Notes: a model not told the origin generated them from the letters alone. A stretch of 64,000 bases of DNA from Lantana camara (GCA_037501455.1 CM074857.1:31392001-31456000); one strand, 5' to 3'. Positions 46,750 to 58,339 are shown, counted from the stretch's first letter. Numbers and translations: made by a program.

Positions 46750-47251
46750 TGTCATGGAAGGGTGGAATTTGAGCTCCAAGTCCAGTTTAAACGTCAACCG
46801 TTGGATCATCTCTTATCACAACCGTAGGATCTATTTTAAAGAGGAGGAGCCAAATGCTGTCATTCCACTTAATGAAGATTCAATCCCCACCGTTCATGAA
46901 GGCGCCAAGGATCGGACGGCACCAGTTCAAACTGGTACATGTAAGATGGAGGGGACCAGTACACTTGTATGAAAATGGAGGATTGGTCACGTGAAGAAGA
47001 TGACTCAGCTAGGGTTACTTGGGAAAGGATTTAAGGAGAAATTACGCTATCTTTCTGGGCAAGAAAGTAGTCTGTCGTCTCTGCTCTGTTCTTCTCATTC
47101 TTTCCCCTGTTTCTTTCCTTTTACAGTTTTTCAGTACATTTCAGTTAATTGTTTCTTATTATACCAGAACATTTCATCATTAATATAATTCAGTTGTTGT
47201 GTTTGGGGTTTTGGTGTCGTTTCTGCTATCCATATATCTTAAAACTTTACA
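46750..47251 (+). repeat. 5' LTR of the chromovirus (502 bp)
   Basis: It starts TGTCATGGAAGGGTGG and ends AAAACTTTACA, followed by the PBS. It pairs with 51804-52305. Ten of the 12 differences are transitions. Confidence 0.95.
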
Positions 47252-47253
47252 TT

Positions 47254-47267
47254 TGGTATCTAGAGCC
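47254..47267 (+). other. Primer binding site of the chromovirus
   Basis: tggtatctagagcc lies 2 bases after the LTR. It matches the initiator-Met tRNA type of PBS (tggtatcagagc) with a one-base insertion. Confidence 0.75.
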
Positions 47268-47289
47268 GTAAGATCCGAACGGCCTAACT

Positions 47290-48348
47290 ATGGCGGAGGG
47301 TCTACGTTCTAAGGAATTGCTTGAGTTTATCAAAAAACAAGAGGCGGCCTTAAACGAGGAGCGAACGTTAAGGCTGGCGTCTGATCAAAAAAATGATGAA
47401 CGGTATAAGGATCTTTCAGGAAACATGGATAAGCTATTTCTTCAGTTGGGTGCCATCGCGGAACAAATGCAAATTTACAACAAAAACAAACCAGTGTTGG
47501 GTGGTGGACCGTCTGCAGTCACTGATTTAGAAATGGGATCAGCTATAAACAGAGGTAGCAATATGGAGAAGCAAGCTACGGGTACTCAGGTAACAGCTCA
47601 GTCTCATAAACATTTTGATTTCCCACTATTTGATGGATCTCATCCTAGATCCTGGATAAGAAAGGCACAAAGATACTTTTAGACGGTTTACACTCCTGAA
47701 AATGAGAAAGTCCAAACGGCATCTATGTATTTAATGGGTAGTGCTGAGACTTGGTTTCAAGGAATTGTGGATTAATCTAGGGGATATATGCGTTGGGAAC
47801 AGTTTATTAGTGAAATACTGAAGAGATTTGAGGTGGGGGATTTGAAAGTTGTTGTTGGAGAGTTTAACAAATTAAGGCAAACAGGAACAGTTGATGAATT
47901 TGCTAATCAGTTTGAGGAACTTAGGTCTCAAATGCTGTTGTTCCAGAGTAATCTAACAGAGGAACATTTTACAGCTGCATTATGTTGTGGGTTAAAACCT
48001 GCCATAAGAGGTGCTATGTTTACAGCTAGGCCTAGAGATGTTGGAGAAGAAATATGGCATGCTAAGAATCAAGAAATGACAGTGGATGCCTTGAAGGAAG
48101 ACTTCTTGGGAAAAAATACTCAGAATCCAAGAACACGCCACAAACCAACTGTGGCAAACTCAGTTACAAAACAAGAGAGTCAATGGCAAAAAGGGAAACC
48201 ATGGGATAAGAATCAAACACCAACAAGGAGATTGTTAACTGCAGCTGAAATGAGATCTAGAAGAGAAAGAAATTTGTGATACAACTATGATGAGGTGTAT
48301 AGTCCTGGGCACCACTGCACTAAAAAACAAGTGTTTGTAATTGTTCCA
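47290..48348 (+). pseudogene. gag: Chromovirus gag (broken by stops)
   Basis: The start at 47290 reads MAEGLRSKELLEF. It is followed by a short coiled region and the gag domain (FPLFDGSHPRSWIRKAQRYF, ASMYLMGSAETWFQG, EFNKLRQTGTVDEFANQFEEL). Stops lie at 47680-47682 (TAG), 47773-47775 (TAA) and 48277-48279 (TGA), all in one frame. The zinc knuckle reads stop-YNYDEVYSPGHHC where the family has two Cys (CYNCDE), so both N-terminal zinc ligands are lost. Gag would fuse directly into pol. Confidence 0.86.
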
Positions 48349-50200
48349 GAGGATATGGAATGGGGCAATGATACTGAACCACCTGATGAAACTGACAGTT
48401 TGGAGGAGTTGTTAGCAGAAAAGATGGACATGTCTACTTCAATACATTCCATCTCAGCTGATAGTAACCCAAGGTTATTTGAAAGCACAGAGGTACTTAT
48501 GATGATTGATTGTGGGGCCACTGATTGTTTTGTGGATGAGAACTTGGCTAAACAGGTGTCATGTAAGAAAGAAATCACTACTCCCTTAATTGTGAAGATT
48601 CCTGGTGGAGGGAAACTGATAAGTAGAGTGATTTGTCCTGATTTTACTTGGGAAATGCAAGGGCATAGCTTTACTTTTCCTGTCAGGGTATTGAATTTGG
48701 GATGGACTGCTCTATTATTGGGTGGAGATTGGCTTGATAGTACTGGAGCAGAGCTTAATTACTTAGATAAGAGTATTACTGTCTCAAAAGGGGAGGAGAG
48801 AGTTAGTATTAAGGCTGCAAAACAGGAGGGAGTTCAGATGATCACTGTTAATAGTATTGAGAAGTTGATGAAGAGCAAGAATGAAGGGAATGTAGCTCAA
48901 ATGTTTGTTATTTCAGTTGTTCAACAGATAGAAGATGAGGTTAAAAATGTGGGTAATCATGATCTTCAAGTACTGTTGGAACAATTTAGTGACATATTTG
49001 AGGAACCAAAGTCTTTACCACCAAATAGGGAGATAGAACATCAGATTGAATTAAAAGAGGATGTTGTGCCAAAGAAACAATTTCCTTATAGATACTCTCA
49101 CACACAGAAGGAGAAAATTGAAAAATAGATTCAAAACATGATGAAAGAAGGGATTATAAGGAACAACAAGAGTTCTTTTGCATCTCCTGTACTCTTGGTG
49201 AAGAAAAAAAATGGGACATGGCGTATGTGTGTTGATTACAGGTATCTCAACACACTAACTATCAAACACAATTTTCCTATCCCAGTAATTGATGAGTTAC
49301 TTGATGAGCTACATAGAGCCAGCTTCTTTTCTAAAATTGATCTGAGGTCAAGGCATTTTCAGATTAGAATGAAGGAGGATGATGTGTCCAAAACTAGCTT
49401 TGTGACACATAGTGGGCATTATGAGTTTCTAGTTATGCCTTTTGGGCTGTGCAATGCACCCTCTACTTTCCAGTCTCTTATGAATCAGATCTTCTTCCCT
49501 TACCTTAGGAAATTCATATTAGTTTTCTTTGATGACATTTTAGTATACAGCAGAGAATGGGAAGATCATTTATCTCACTTGCACACTGTCCTTAGTATTT
49601 TGAGGGACAACAAACTGTTTGCTAAGATGAGTAAGTGCAACTTTGGAACCAGAAGTGTGGATTACTTGGGGCATATTATAGCAAGGGATGGAGTGGCTAC
49701 TGATCCAAGTAAGGTGGAGGCTATGGTTAGGTGGCCAGTTCCAAGCAATATAAAAGAATTGAGGGGCTTTTTGGGATTGACAGGCTACTATAGAAAATTC
49801 ATACAAGGCTATGGGCTTATCAGCAAACCTTTGACTGATCTTCTAAAAAAAGACAGTTTCCAGTGGAGTAATGTAGCACAAGAGGCGTTTGAGAATCTTA
49901 AGAGGGCAGTAACATCTACTCCAGTATTGAGACTACCAGATTTTAAAGAGAAATTTGTTCTAGAGACAGATGCATGTGGAGTAGGAATTGGTGCAGTGTT
50001 GATACAACAGGGAAGGCCTATTGCTTACCTCAGTAAGGCTTTAGGACCTAAGAATCTTGGTTTATCAGTATATGAAAAGGAGTTTTTAGCTATACTAATG
50101 GCTGTCAAAAAGTGGAGACATTATTTACAGGGAAATCATTTTACCATCAAGTCTAATTAACAAAGCCTTAAACACATGTTAGATCAAAGAATTGGTACTA
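48349..50200 (+). pseudogene. pol: Chromovirus protease, reverse transcriptase and RNase H
   Basis: Continues in the gag frame. Protease: MIDCGATDCFVDENLAKQ near 48502-48555, with D-C-G in place of the usual D-S/T-G. RT: KEGIIRNNKSSFASPVLLVKKK, WRMCVDYRYLN, FFSKIDLRS, MPFGLCNAPSTFQ and the catalytic FFDDILVYS near 49525-49552. RNase H: VLETDACGVGIGAVL and YLSKALGPKN. Stops at 49126-49128 (TAG) and 50158-50160 (TAA) sit where Gln is expected from the family. No frameshift is present. Confidence 0.9.
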
Positions 50201-52026
50201 TGCTACAGCAGAAATGGATTTCAAAGCTTCTGGGGTTTGATTATGATGTGCAGTACAAAAAAGGGGCTGAGAATAAGGTGGCTGATGCACTATCAAGAGT
50301 TCATCATGAGGAGTTGGGGTGTAATCACTTGACAATGGCAGTTCCAGCTTGGGTCTCTGATATAGGAAAGTCATATGTAGATGATGAATTATTGTCACAG
50401 ATTGTACAAGCTAAATCTGTTGATAAGACAGTGTTTCTCAGTTATGAATGGAGTGGGGAGTTACTCAGAAAAAAGGGGAAGATATGTATTGGTACAGATC
50501 AGACATTAAGGGATAAAATCATTCAGAACTTACATGATTCTTCCCTAGGGGGACACTCTGGCATTAATGGGACATATCAAAGGGTAAGGTCTATGTTTTA
50601 CTGGCCTAAATTGAAAGAAGATGTGGAAAAATGGGTAAAGGAATGTGATGTGTGTCAGAGGATGAAACATGAAACAGTTAAATACCCGGGGTTGTTACAA
50701 CCACTTCCCATACCAAAGCAAGCTTGGTCACATATTACCATGGATTTCATTGAAGGGCTGCCTAAGTCTGAGGGAAGAGAAGTAATTATGGTGGTGGTAG
50801 ACAGGTTCAGTAAATACTCTCATTTTTTGGCTTTAGCTCATCCTTTCTCTGCTGAAAAGATAGCAAAATTATTCATGGATCACATTTATAAACTACATGG
50901 AATGCCAGAATCTATAGTCACTGATAGAGATAAAGTGTTCACCAGTGCATTTTGGAGAGAATTGTTTAAGTTAATGGGAACATCTTTATCAATGTCTTCT
51001 GCTTATCATCCTCAAAGTGATGGACAAACTGAGAGAGTGAATCAGTGTCTGGAAAACTACCTCAGATGCATGTGTCATGCTAAGCCCAAAAGCTGGTATA
51101 TATGGTTGTCTCTTGCTGAATTCTGGTACAATACAAATTACCATTCCAATTTGAAACTAACTCCTTTTGAAGTATTGTATGGATACAGTCCAGGGAAAGT
51201 TGTGCTGGGAACTTATGCTAGTACAGCTAACACTGATGTGTCTGACTATCTCAAGGAAAGAGAGAAGTTTAACATGGTGGTTAAAACAAACTTGGAGGCA
51301 GCTCAGCAAAGGTACAAACATTTTGCTGACAAAAACAGGTCTGAGAGGACTTTAGAGATTGGAGATTGGGTATATTTGAAATTACAACCTTACAGACAGG
51401 TATCTGTAGCTCTTAGGAGAAATCTCAAGTTGGCCCCCAAGTATTTTGGTCCATATAAGGTGATATCCAAGATTGGCCTAGTGGCTTATAAACTGGAGCT
51501 GCCAAGCACAAGCCAAATTCATCCTATATTTAACGTCTCGTTGCTTAAAAAGAAGATTGGAAAGAAATATACCCTAAGTTCTTCCCTACCTGAGGTTAAT
51601 GATGATGGAGTATACAAGGTTTATCCTATTGCTGTCTTAAGTAAGAGATTGGTACCACGTAATAACAAACCAGTCGCTCAGATACTTGTACAGTGGAGTC
51701 ATGCAACTGAAGAAGAAGCCACATGGGAGGATTATAACTTTATTGTGGGGAAATTTCCAAAATTTGATCCTTGGGGTCAAGGATCTGAAAATGGGGGATG
51801 CAATGTCATGGAAGGGTGGAATTTGAGCTCCAAGTCCAGTTTAAACGCCAACCGTTGGATCATCTCTTATCACAACCGTAGGATCTATTTTAAAGAGGAG
51901 GAGCCAAACGCTGTCATTCCACTTAATGAAGATTCAATCTCCACCGTTCATGAAGGCGCCAAGGATCGGACGGCACCAGTTCAAACTGGTACATGTAAGA
52001 TGGAGGGGACCAGTACACTTGCATGA
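50201..52026 (+). pseudogene. pol: Chromovirus integrase with chromodomain-like C-terminus
   Basis: Open for 616 codons from 50176. The end of RNase H is YDVQYKKGAENKVADALSR. The HHCC zinc part is LHDSSLGGHSG then CDVCQRMK (about 50527-50670). The catalytic Asp residues are in TMDFIEGLP (about 50738) and VTDRDKVFTS (about 50918), and the Glu in QTERVNQ (about 51026). The C-terminus has KLAPKYFGPYKVISKIG, then a chromodomain-like block (ILVQWSHATEEEATWEDY, about 51680-51740). The frame runs on into the 3' LTR and stops at 52024-52026, so the last 70 or so codons are LTR-encoded. The integrase itself looks intact. Confidence 0.9.
51788..51803 (+). other. Polypurine tract of the chromovirus
   Basis: gaaaatgggggatgcaa stands directly before the 3' LTR start TGTCATGG. 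It is also translated as part of the pol frame. Confidence 0.7.
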
Positions 52027-52305
52027 AAATGGAGGATTGGTCACGTGAAGAAGATGACTCAGCTAGGGTTGCTTGGGAAGGGATTTAAGGAGAAATTACG
52101 CTATCTTTTTGGGCAAGAAAGTAGTCTGCCGTCTCTGCTCTGTTCTTCTCATTCTTTCCCCTGTTTCTTTCCTTTTACAGTTTTTCAGTACATTTCAGTT
52201 AATTGCTTCTTATTGTACCAGAAGATTTCATCATTAATATAATTCAGTTGTTGTGTTTGGGGTTTTGGTGTCGTTTCTGCTATCCATATATCTTAAAACT
52301 GTACA
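51804..52305 (+). repeat. 3' LTR of the chromovirus (502 bp)
   Basis: It starts TGTCATGGAAGGGTGG and ends AAAACTGTACA, followed by the target duplication cttgc at 52306-52310. Identical in length to the 5' LTR. Confidence 0.95.
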
Positions 52306-52310
52306 CTTGC

Positions 52311-52895
52311 CTATCAATTTTTAGTTGTAGTAAAGATATTTGTCCACCGAATCTGTTCTCTTCGATGAGTTTTGAGATAGAATTGATTTGTGTTCTTTAC
52401 ATGTTTTTTTTTGCAACTACATGGTATGCAGGATTGGGCATGATTTAATAGAAAGTTTAATGTTTTCAAGGATTATTGTAAAAAAATTCTGTTATCCGTG
52501 AATGGGGATTTTCTTGCAAACTCTAATTCAACCATTATTGCAGCTGTTGTAACTCTGGTTTCATTGCGTACAGAGATTTGCCAATCAAAATAAAATTGAG
52601 GTGCGTGCGAAGTCCAATTCATCTACTTTTCTTGGACGATTTCTTCCTTGCCTATCAATTTTTAGGTGTAGTAAAGATATTTGTCCACCGAATCTGTTCT
52701 CTTCGATGAGTTTTGAGATAGAATTGATTTGTGTTCTTTACATGTTTTTTTTGCAACTACATGGTATGCAGGATTGGGCATGATTTAATAGAAAGTTTAA
52801 TGTTTTCAAGGATTATTGTAAAAAAATTTTGTTATCCGTGAATGGGGATTTTCTTGCAAACTCTAATTCAACCATTATTGCAGTTGTTGTAACTC
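52311..52895. repeat. 341-bp tandem duplication around the chromovirus insertion site
   Basis: Copy 1 is split by the chromovirus: 46651-46749 continues at 52311-52552. Copy 2 is 52553-52893 and is continuous. In copy 2 the phrase cttccttgcctatcaatt (about 52641-52658) is the uninterrupted insertion site. Both copies end at the microhomology ctct. Copies differ at only a few bases. Confidence 0.92.
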
Positions 52896-54745
52896 TCACA
52901 ACAATTTGAATGTGCTCAAGGGTAAGCATAACCTTTAATCAACAAAAAGGAACATAATAATCTGCTAATATTTCCTTTTTTTTTATGTTGTAATTGTGTT
53001 TAAATGTTGTTTTGTTTTTGTATGAAGGTTGATTGATATTTAACAGTGATTTTCCATGTTATATCGCGGAAATTATGAATCATTTCTTCTGGTACATCAA
53101 GTACACAAATCAAAACCAATCCATCATTAAGATAATAAATCCAAATTCTCTTGGTCTTAAGCTTCACAATGCTACCTAAATTTCAATTTAGTGACCATGA
53201 CCTATATTTCAAATTAATCAATAAGAAATCTGAACATTCCTTTAAACGTAGGTTGTAGCGATAGATTTACTCAGCTACTTGGTGTTTATCTTTGTTTTAA
53301 GTTCTATCCGTGGTACCCACAATTCAAGTATATGTGACTGACTTTCTTTTGCTACATTTTTTACTTTTGTAATTTTACTTTCACTTATTGTTGGTGTTCT
53401 AGAATTGTTTGGACATAAGTTTCACAGGAATGTACCATGAAGCATGATTTCTGCTTGTGGACTTTCTAAAATGCCTTTTTCATATTATCGTATCACGAAT
53501 TTTATCCCAGATCCTTCCTGCCTATGAATTTTGATTAGTTCAGAATTAGATGCAATAATATGTTTTTTGTTATTCAGACTCTTTTAAAGGTATTTATAGT
53601 ATTTTCTTTGGTTGCATATGCACATGTAAAAAGGCTGGTTCTATAATGAATTTCATGTAAATTCTCATGTGTGAATAGCTAGGATTCATTGTACTAGAGA
53701 AAGAGTAACCAAATGGAGTTGGGAGTAAGCATCTGTAATTTAAAACACTCCTCGCTATATCTAAAATGAGTTTCATGTAAATTCTCATGTGTGAATAACT
53801 AGAATTTAATGTACCAGAGAAAGAGTAAACAGAGGGAGTTGGGAGTACTCATCTGTAATTTAAAACAGTCCCTGCTATAATCTATAGTAACCTTCTACCT
53901 CGTAATCGGTGGTGTTGAATCTAATATGTTCTGTTCGTATTTGTTGATTAGGGCACGACACTACTGTAAAAAAATCTCTGATTTGTGAATGGGGATTTTC
54001 TTGCACTCTCATTCATTCATTATTGCAGGTGTTTTAACTCATGCAACAGTTGGAATGCTCTCAATGGTAGGCATAATCCTAGTCAACAAAAAGGAACAGA
54101 AAAATCAGGTGATGTTTTCTTTCATTTTGTGTTGTAATTGTGTTTAGATGTTGTTTTGTTTTTATATGAAGGGTGATTGATATTTAATGGCGATTTTCCA
54201 TGTTATAACGTGGAATTTATGGGTCATTGATTGTGATACATTGACTTCACAAATCAAAAACCAATCCATCCCTCAGATAATAGTTCCAAATTCTCTTTAT
54301 CTTAAGCTTCAGAACACTACTTAAATTTCAATTTAGGGACCACGACACATATTTCAAATTAATGCATAAGAAATTTGAGAATTCCTTTAAACGTAGGTTG
54401 TAAGGATAGATTTGTTCAACTACTTGGTGTTCGTCTTTCTTATAATTTCTGTCCGTAGTACCCACAATTCAAGTATATTTTCAGATTAGATTTCTTTTGC
54501 TACCTTTGTTAATTTTGTAATTTTACATTCACTTATTGTTACTGTCCTAGAGTTGTATGCACATAAGTTGCACGGGAATGTACCATGAAGGTACTATTTA
54601 TGCGTGTGGATTGCTTGTAAATGCCTTTTTCATATTATCCTGTCACGAATTTCGTCCCAGATTCTTGCTGCCGATAAATTTTGATTAGTTCAAAATTTGA
54701 TGCAGTAATAAATTTATTTATTCAGACATTTTTAAAAGGTATGTA
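52820..54745. repeat. Older tandem duplication (unit about 1.15 kb)
   Basis: 52820-53600 aligns with 53966-54745 at an offset of about 1150 bp. Shared phrases include gtgaatggggattttcttgca, gttgtaattgtgttta, tgatatttaa..gattttccatgttata, accaatccatc and ttgattagttca. Identity is visibly lower than in the 341-bp duplication, so it is older. No gene is supported inside. Splice-like poly-pyrimidine/AG sites occur, and the block may be intron sequence of a broken gene. Confidence 0.75.
53646..53885. repeat. 120-bp tandem duplication
   Basis: 53646-53765 and 53766-53885 are two direct copies with an exact offset of 120 (atgaatttcatgtaaattct against atgagtttcatgtaaattct). It lies between the two arms of the 1.15-kb duplication. 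Confidence 0.85.
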
Positions 54746-55502
54746 CAATTTTTTTTCTATACCAGTGTCAAATTACAGATTGAAAGATGCGTTGCTCGGT
54801 TGTCCCTATTGCTGAAATTATCCCAAACACTAGTAGATACTGCAAAAGTTCCGGTAATGTGAAAACTCAGCCCTCGACAGTCTCAAACAACTAGAAAAAA
54901 GTATTAGAGGTTTCTATTTATTGACAAAGATGTATGTATGTTCAACCTTCAAGTAACGTTTAATTTTTCCAATAATCTCTTCTTGCTTTTCCACATGAAA
55001 ATATGTATATTTCATTTTTTTTTCCTCACAAATTTATTTGAAATTGTTTTTAGGAAACTCAAATGCAAGCTATAATATATCGAGTAGATGTGAGCTTAAT
55101 GTTTTGATTTGATTGTCTATTTCCATTTACTTGATATAAAGATACATACTTTTCAAATAATTGAATATGAAAACAAAAATACCTAAAGAGTTATATTCTG
55201 TAGATAGACCCAATGAAGGTTCCATTGTGACATTAGAAGAGCTATAAATTTGTCCTCTATGAATACCAAAAGACACCGAGGTACAACTCCTAACAGTATC
55301 TAAAAAGACCATCAATTTTTCTCTTATTCAACCATCGTATTTATTCTTTAGTTTCCATTGGCAATATTGCTTGCTACTGATGTATATATTATTCGTATTG
55401 TTGTAAATTAGTGCACCTCATAAAAATGAATCTGAATTATTCATTTTTTTTTTTTAATCTTTGGGCTTCAAGCTTGTGTGAAATGATTTTGGAATATGCA
55501 GG
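54746..55502. other. Spacer upstream of RPA-like fragment
   Basis: A short coding-like stretch near 54780-54850 reads LKDALLGCPY in one frame and IIPNTSRYCKSSGN in another. It may be a broken upstream exon. The rest is AT-rich with no clear frame. Confidence 0.35.
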
Positions 55503-55876
55503 ATGATAAGTTTTGGGTGAAAGTTCAGGCAAAAATCACGGACAAAAAATAGAAGTTTTGGTACATAGCTTGCCATGGTTGGTTAAAATCACAAGAAGAC
55601 AATATGAATGGAAAAATATGTGCAACTTTTGTCATGGTGAAACTGTTGCAAAACCTAGGTATTATATTATATATTTCCTCTTTAAGTACTTTACACTGCT
55701 TACTCTTTGATTACAATAGAACCTTTTTAATTAAAATCTTATTTGCAACTTTTTAGGGCTAAATTTGTCATCACAGTGTTTGACAAGCTGACTCCATTAG
55801 ATGTTGTATGGTTGGAGAGCTTGAAGGAAGTGTGCTTGGTATGATTGCTTTCAAGCTCATGAAACTGGAAGTGGAG
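55503..55876 (+). pseudogene. RPA large-subunit-like fragment (C-terminal OB fold), broken
   Basis: The exon after tgcag at 55502 reads DDKFWVKVQAKITDKK, a TAG where Gln is expected, then KFWYIACHG. A frameshift near 55577 moves to LVKITRRQYEWKN and the zinc-finger part CNFCHGETVAKPR. A GT donor at about 55660 and an AG at about 55757 enclose an intron. The next exon reads AKFVITVFD and, after a further shift, GMIAFKLMKLEVE before a GT at 55877. These are the family marks of the zinc-binding DNA-binding domain of replication protein A large subunits. RPA-like genes are commonly carried by plant Helitrons, which fits the Helitron-type end downstream. Confidence 0.65.
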
Positions 55877-56802
55877 GTAATCATAATCTTATACTGACAA
55901 TTACTGTTATTTGTCCTTTCAAAATTTGTAATGAAGTGTATACATAATTGCTTTTTTTCTGAAAGGTGTATACATAATTGTTATAATACAGGATATAAGA
56001 CTCGATTGTGTTGACATCAACACACATGCAGAACATTAAGAATTTATAATCCAGATCAACAAAAAGGATGTGAGAGTCTCAATTCGGCGTCAAATACCGG
56101 TATATTGTTATTTCGCTCGTGTAGGTTAACGAGTTACCCATGCAAGCTGAGGCCGAATAAAGTTCATTTGGGCACTTTTCGCATGCATGCATGCATGGTC
56201 TTTGAACATCCCTGCCTTTTCCTTTTGTGGAAAATACAATACAGTTTATATATTTATATTCGTATAGGTTTCTGTTCGGTTGCAACAGACGATTATGAAG
56301 CATTACAAAGTACTCAGATTGAATGAGATAATATTCCACCTTTGATCACTGCTGCTGAATATGTCAAAAAATTCAACATATTGTCAACAATCACACTTGT
56401 GTAAATTGTACCTAGGTAGCCTACCACGCTTATATGAGCTATATCTGCTGATCAATTTTACTAACATACTTTGTTGGAGATGATGTGTCCTTGTACTTTT
56501 CCATAATATTAGCTCTTTATACAGAAACTTTGATTAAACGAAGATCAGTGCACTATTTGTAAGCGGTTTTGCTTCTTTTTTTTTTCTCTCAAATTACTTA
56601 ACATAGATTATTTGCGTTTGTTTTAAACTCTTCTACTCAAATTAACATAAATTATTTTAGCATTTAGTTGGTCAGTATTAAATGCCTTTAGATAACATAT
56701 TATTAGGCAATTCAATTTTTGTGTTTTGGCAAAGTCAATATGGTTATAACTATGATAAGAATACAAATACGTTCAACACTTTAGCAAAAAGACTTAGGCA
56801 CG
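55877..56802. other. Region between RPA-like fragment and hAT copy 1
   Basis: About 0.9 kb with possible further exon pieces near 55985-56100 and a repeat of catg near 56183-56196. No frame is convincing. The last bases (cacgggcacgac) belong to the Helitron-type end that continues at 58232. Confidence 0.4.
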
Positions 56803-56810
56803 GGCACGAC

Positions 56811-58231
56811 TAGGGATGGCAATGGACCGGGTCTGGGCCAGACCCGGCGGGTCCGGACCCGGTTGGTGGCGGGTCCGGACCCGGCCCAGACCCGGTGGAC
56901 CCGGTAGACCCGGCGGGTCTAATATTGGACCCGTTGGATCCGGGTCCAGATCCGGATCCGTTTGACCCGTTTATTAATTTTTGGTCCGTTTAATTCATTT
57001 TTTTATCTGATTAATCCATTTTTGATACATTTAACCCGTTTTTGATACTATAATAGTTTTTCTTTTTAAATAACTTGCTGTGTAATATAATAATTTTTTA
57101 AAATTTATATATAATGCTTAAAATTCAAATGTAAATGCTTTATATTGAGACAAAAGTTCTTCTTTAAACATGAAACGTTTGTGTAACACAATAATTTCTC
57201 AATATGTAGGTATAGTTTTATAAATTTAAATATTTCAAAAAAAAAAATTATTTATTAAATATTTTATATTAAGATGAAAGTTCTTCATTCAATTATCTAT
57301 AACTGTTGATTTAAAATTTTCTATAACTGTTGATTTAAAATTTTCAGTCATTAAATTTGTATTAATTATAAATTTAAAAATGTTTGGTGATTCAACATAA
57401 AACCATGAAATCTGTTGGAAGACGATGATAATGATAGTTTGATTTCTAGGCAATTAGCCAAATTGATTTTCTTCTTAGAAATAGTTACATAAAAACAACA
57501 TTTAAAAGCGTGCACTTCGGAACCGTTCAAACATATAAATATATATCCAACCAACCATATAAATATCCAAAACATGGTAGTTTAAATCACTAACACAAAC
57601 AATTAATTCAAAAAATCTTTACACAAATAAGTCTTTTCTTTAGTTTTGGTTAATTAATTATTAACTAAGTCAACTCCACTAAACCTAAATTAATCGTTTT
57701 GTACTAGAATTGGAAATCTTGGAATAATTAATAGATGGTAATCGAAGATCTCCTATTCGTTAGCTAAATATAATTATACTGCTTAAGGGAAATTAGGGTT
57801 GGGAGACAACTTGGGTTGAGTGATAAGGTATAATGTATCCCCATGAATATTTAAATAAATATGTAATAGCGTAAATTACTTTTAAAATATATAATTTAAA
57901 AAATATTAAATACAGTATTTTATATAAATATCTAACAAAGTACAATATAGTAAAATATTGATTTAAAATAATTTTCGCATAATAATTAACTATAATAATT
58001 TTATGTAATTATGTCATTAAAAATAATTAATTTTTGGATTTTTTCTTTTTTTTTTTTTTTTTAATTTAAGGGCCGGGTCTGGGCCGGGTCCGGGTCCAGA
58101 CCCGTTAAGGACCCGTTTCTCGCGGGTCCATTTTTCCGGGTCCAGACCCGACCCGGGACCCGATGGGCTGGGTCTGGAGCGGGTCTAGCGGGGCGGGTCC
58201 GGGTCCAGACCCGGCCCAATTGCCATCCCTA
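56811..58231 (+). mobile_element. Non-autonomous hAT-type element, copy 1 (1421 bp)
   Basis: Terminal inverted repeats: TAGGGATGGCAAT at the left and ATTGCCATCCCTA at the right. The 8-bp target duplication ggcacgac is perfect (56803-56810 and 58232-58239), which is typical of the hAT superfamily. Both ends carry dense GGGTCTGG/CCGGACCC subterminal repeats, and the centre is AT-rich without a transposase. It is nearly identical, in reverse orientation, to 62302-63720; even a 69-codon chance frame is unchanged between the two. Confidence 0.93.
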
Positions 58232-58271
58232 GGCACGACCACCGAGGCTCGCGCGGTGTCCCTCACCCTAG
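58232..58271 (+). mobile_element. Probable Helitron 3' end (A), split by hAT copy 1
   Basis: After the hAT element the sequence has caccg..cggtg (58240-58258), which can form a hairpin. Nine bases follow, then CTAG (58268-58271) and a T. A hairpin a short distance before CTRR, inserted next to T, is the Helitron 3' signature. The same arrangement with the same 9-base spacing occurs at end B. The Helitron 5' end was not found. Confidence 0.55.
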
Positions 58272-58339
58272 TATTAATTTATTTATTTAACATATAATAT
58301 AAGAGTGAGTTTTCAATCAACCGACCAAGCGCACAATTG

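Larger units (their letters stand above)
46750..52305 (+). mobile_element. Complete chromovirus (Reina-like Ty3/gypsy)
   Basis: A 5556-bp element with two 502-bp LTRs and a perfect target duplication cttgc (46745-46749 and 52306-52310). It has a PBS, one gag-pol frame, a polypurine tract and a C-terminal chromodomain-like segment. Short LTRs, compact size, a single reading frame and a chromodomain fit the Reina group; the group name is inferred. The frame is broken by five stops but has no frameshift. The LTRs differ at 12 of 502 sites by hand count (2.4 percent), so the insertion is fairly recent. Confidence 0.93.

Noticed and set aside
49570..49806. Minus-strand frames inside chromovirus pol
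   Set aside because: Antisense shadows of a clear RT frame.
57366..57575. 69-codon minus-strand frame, identical to 62956-63165
   Set aside because: It is conserved only because the two hAT copies are nearly identical; no start context, domain or transposase feature.
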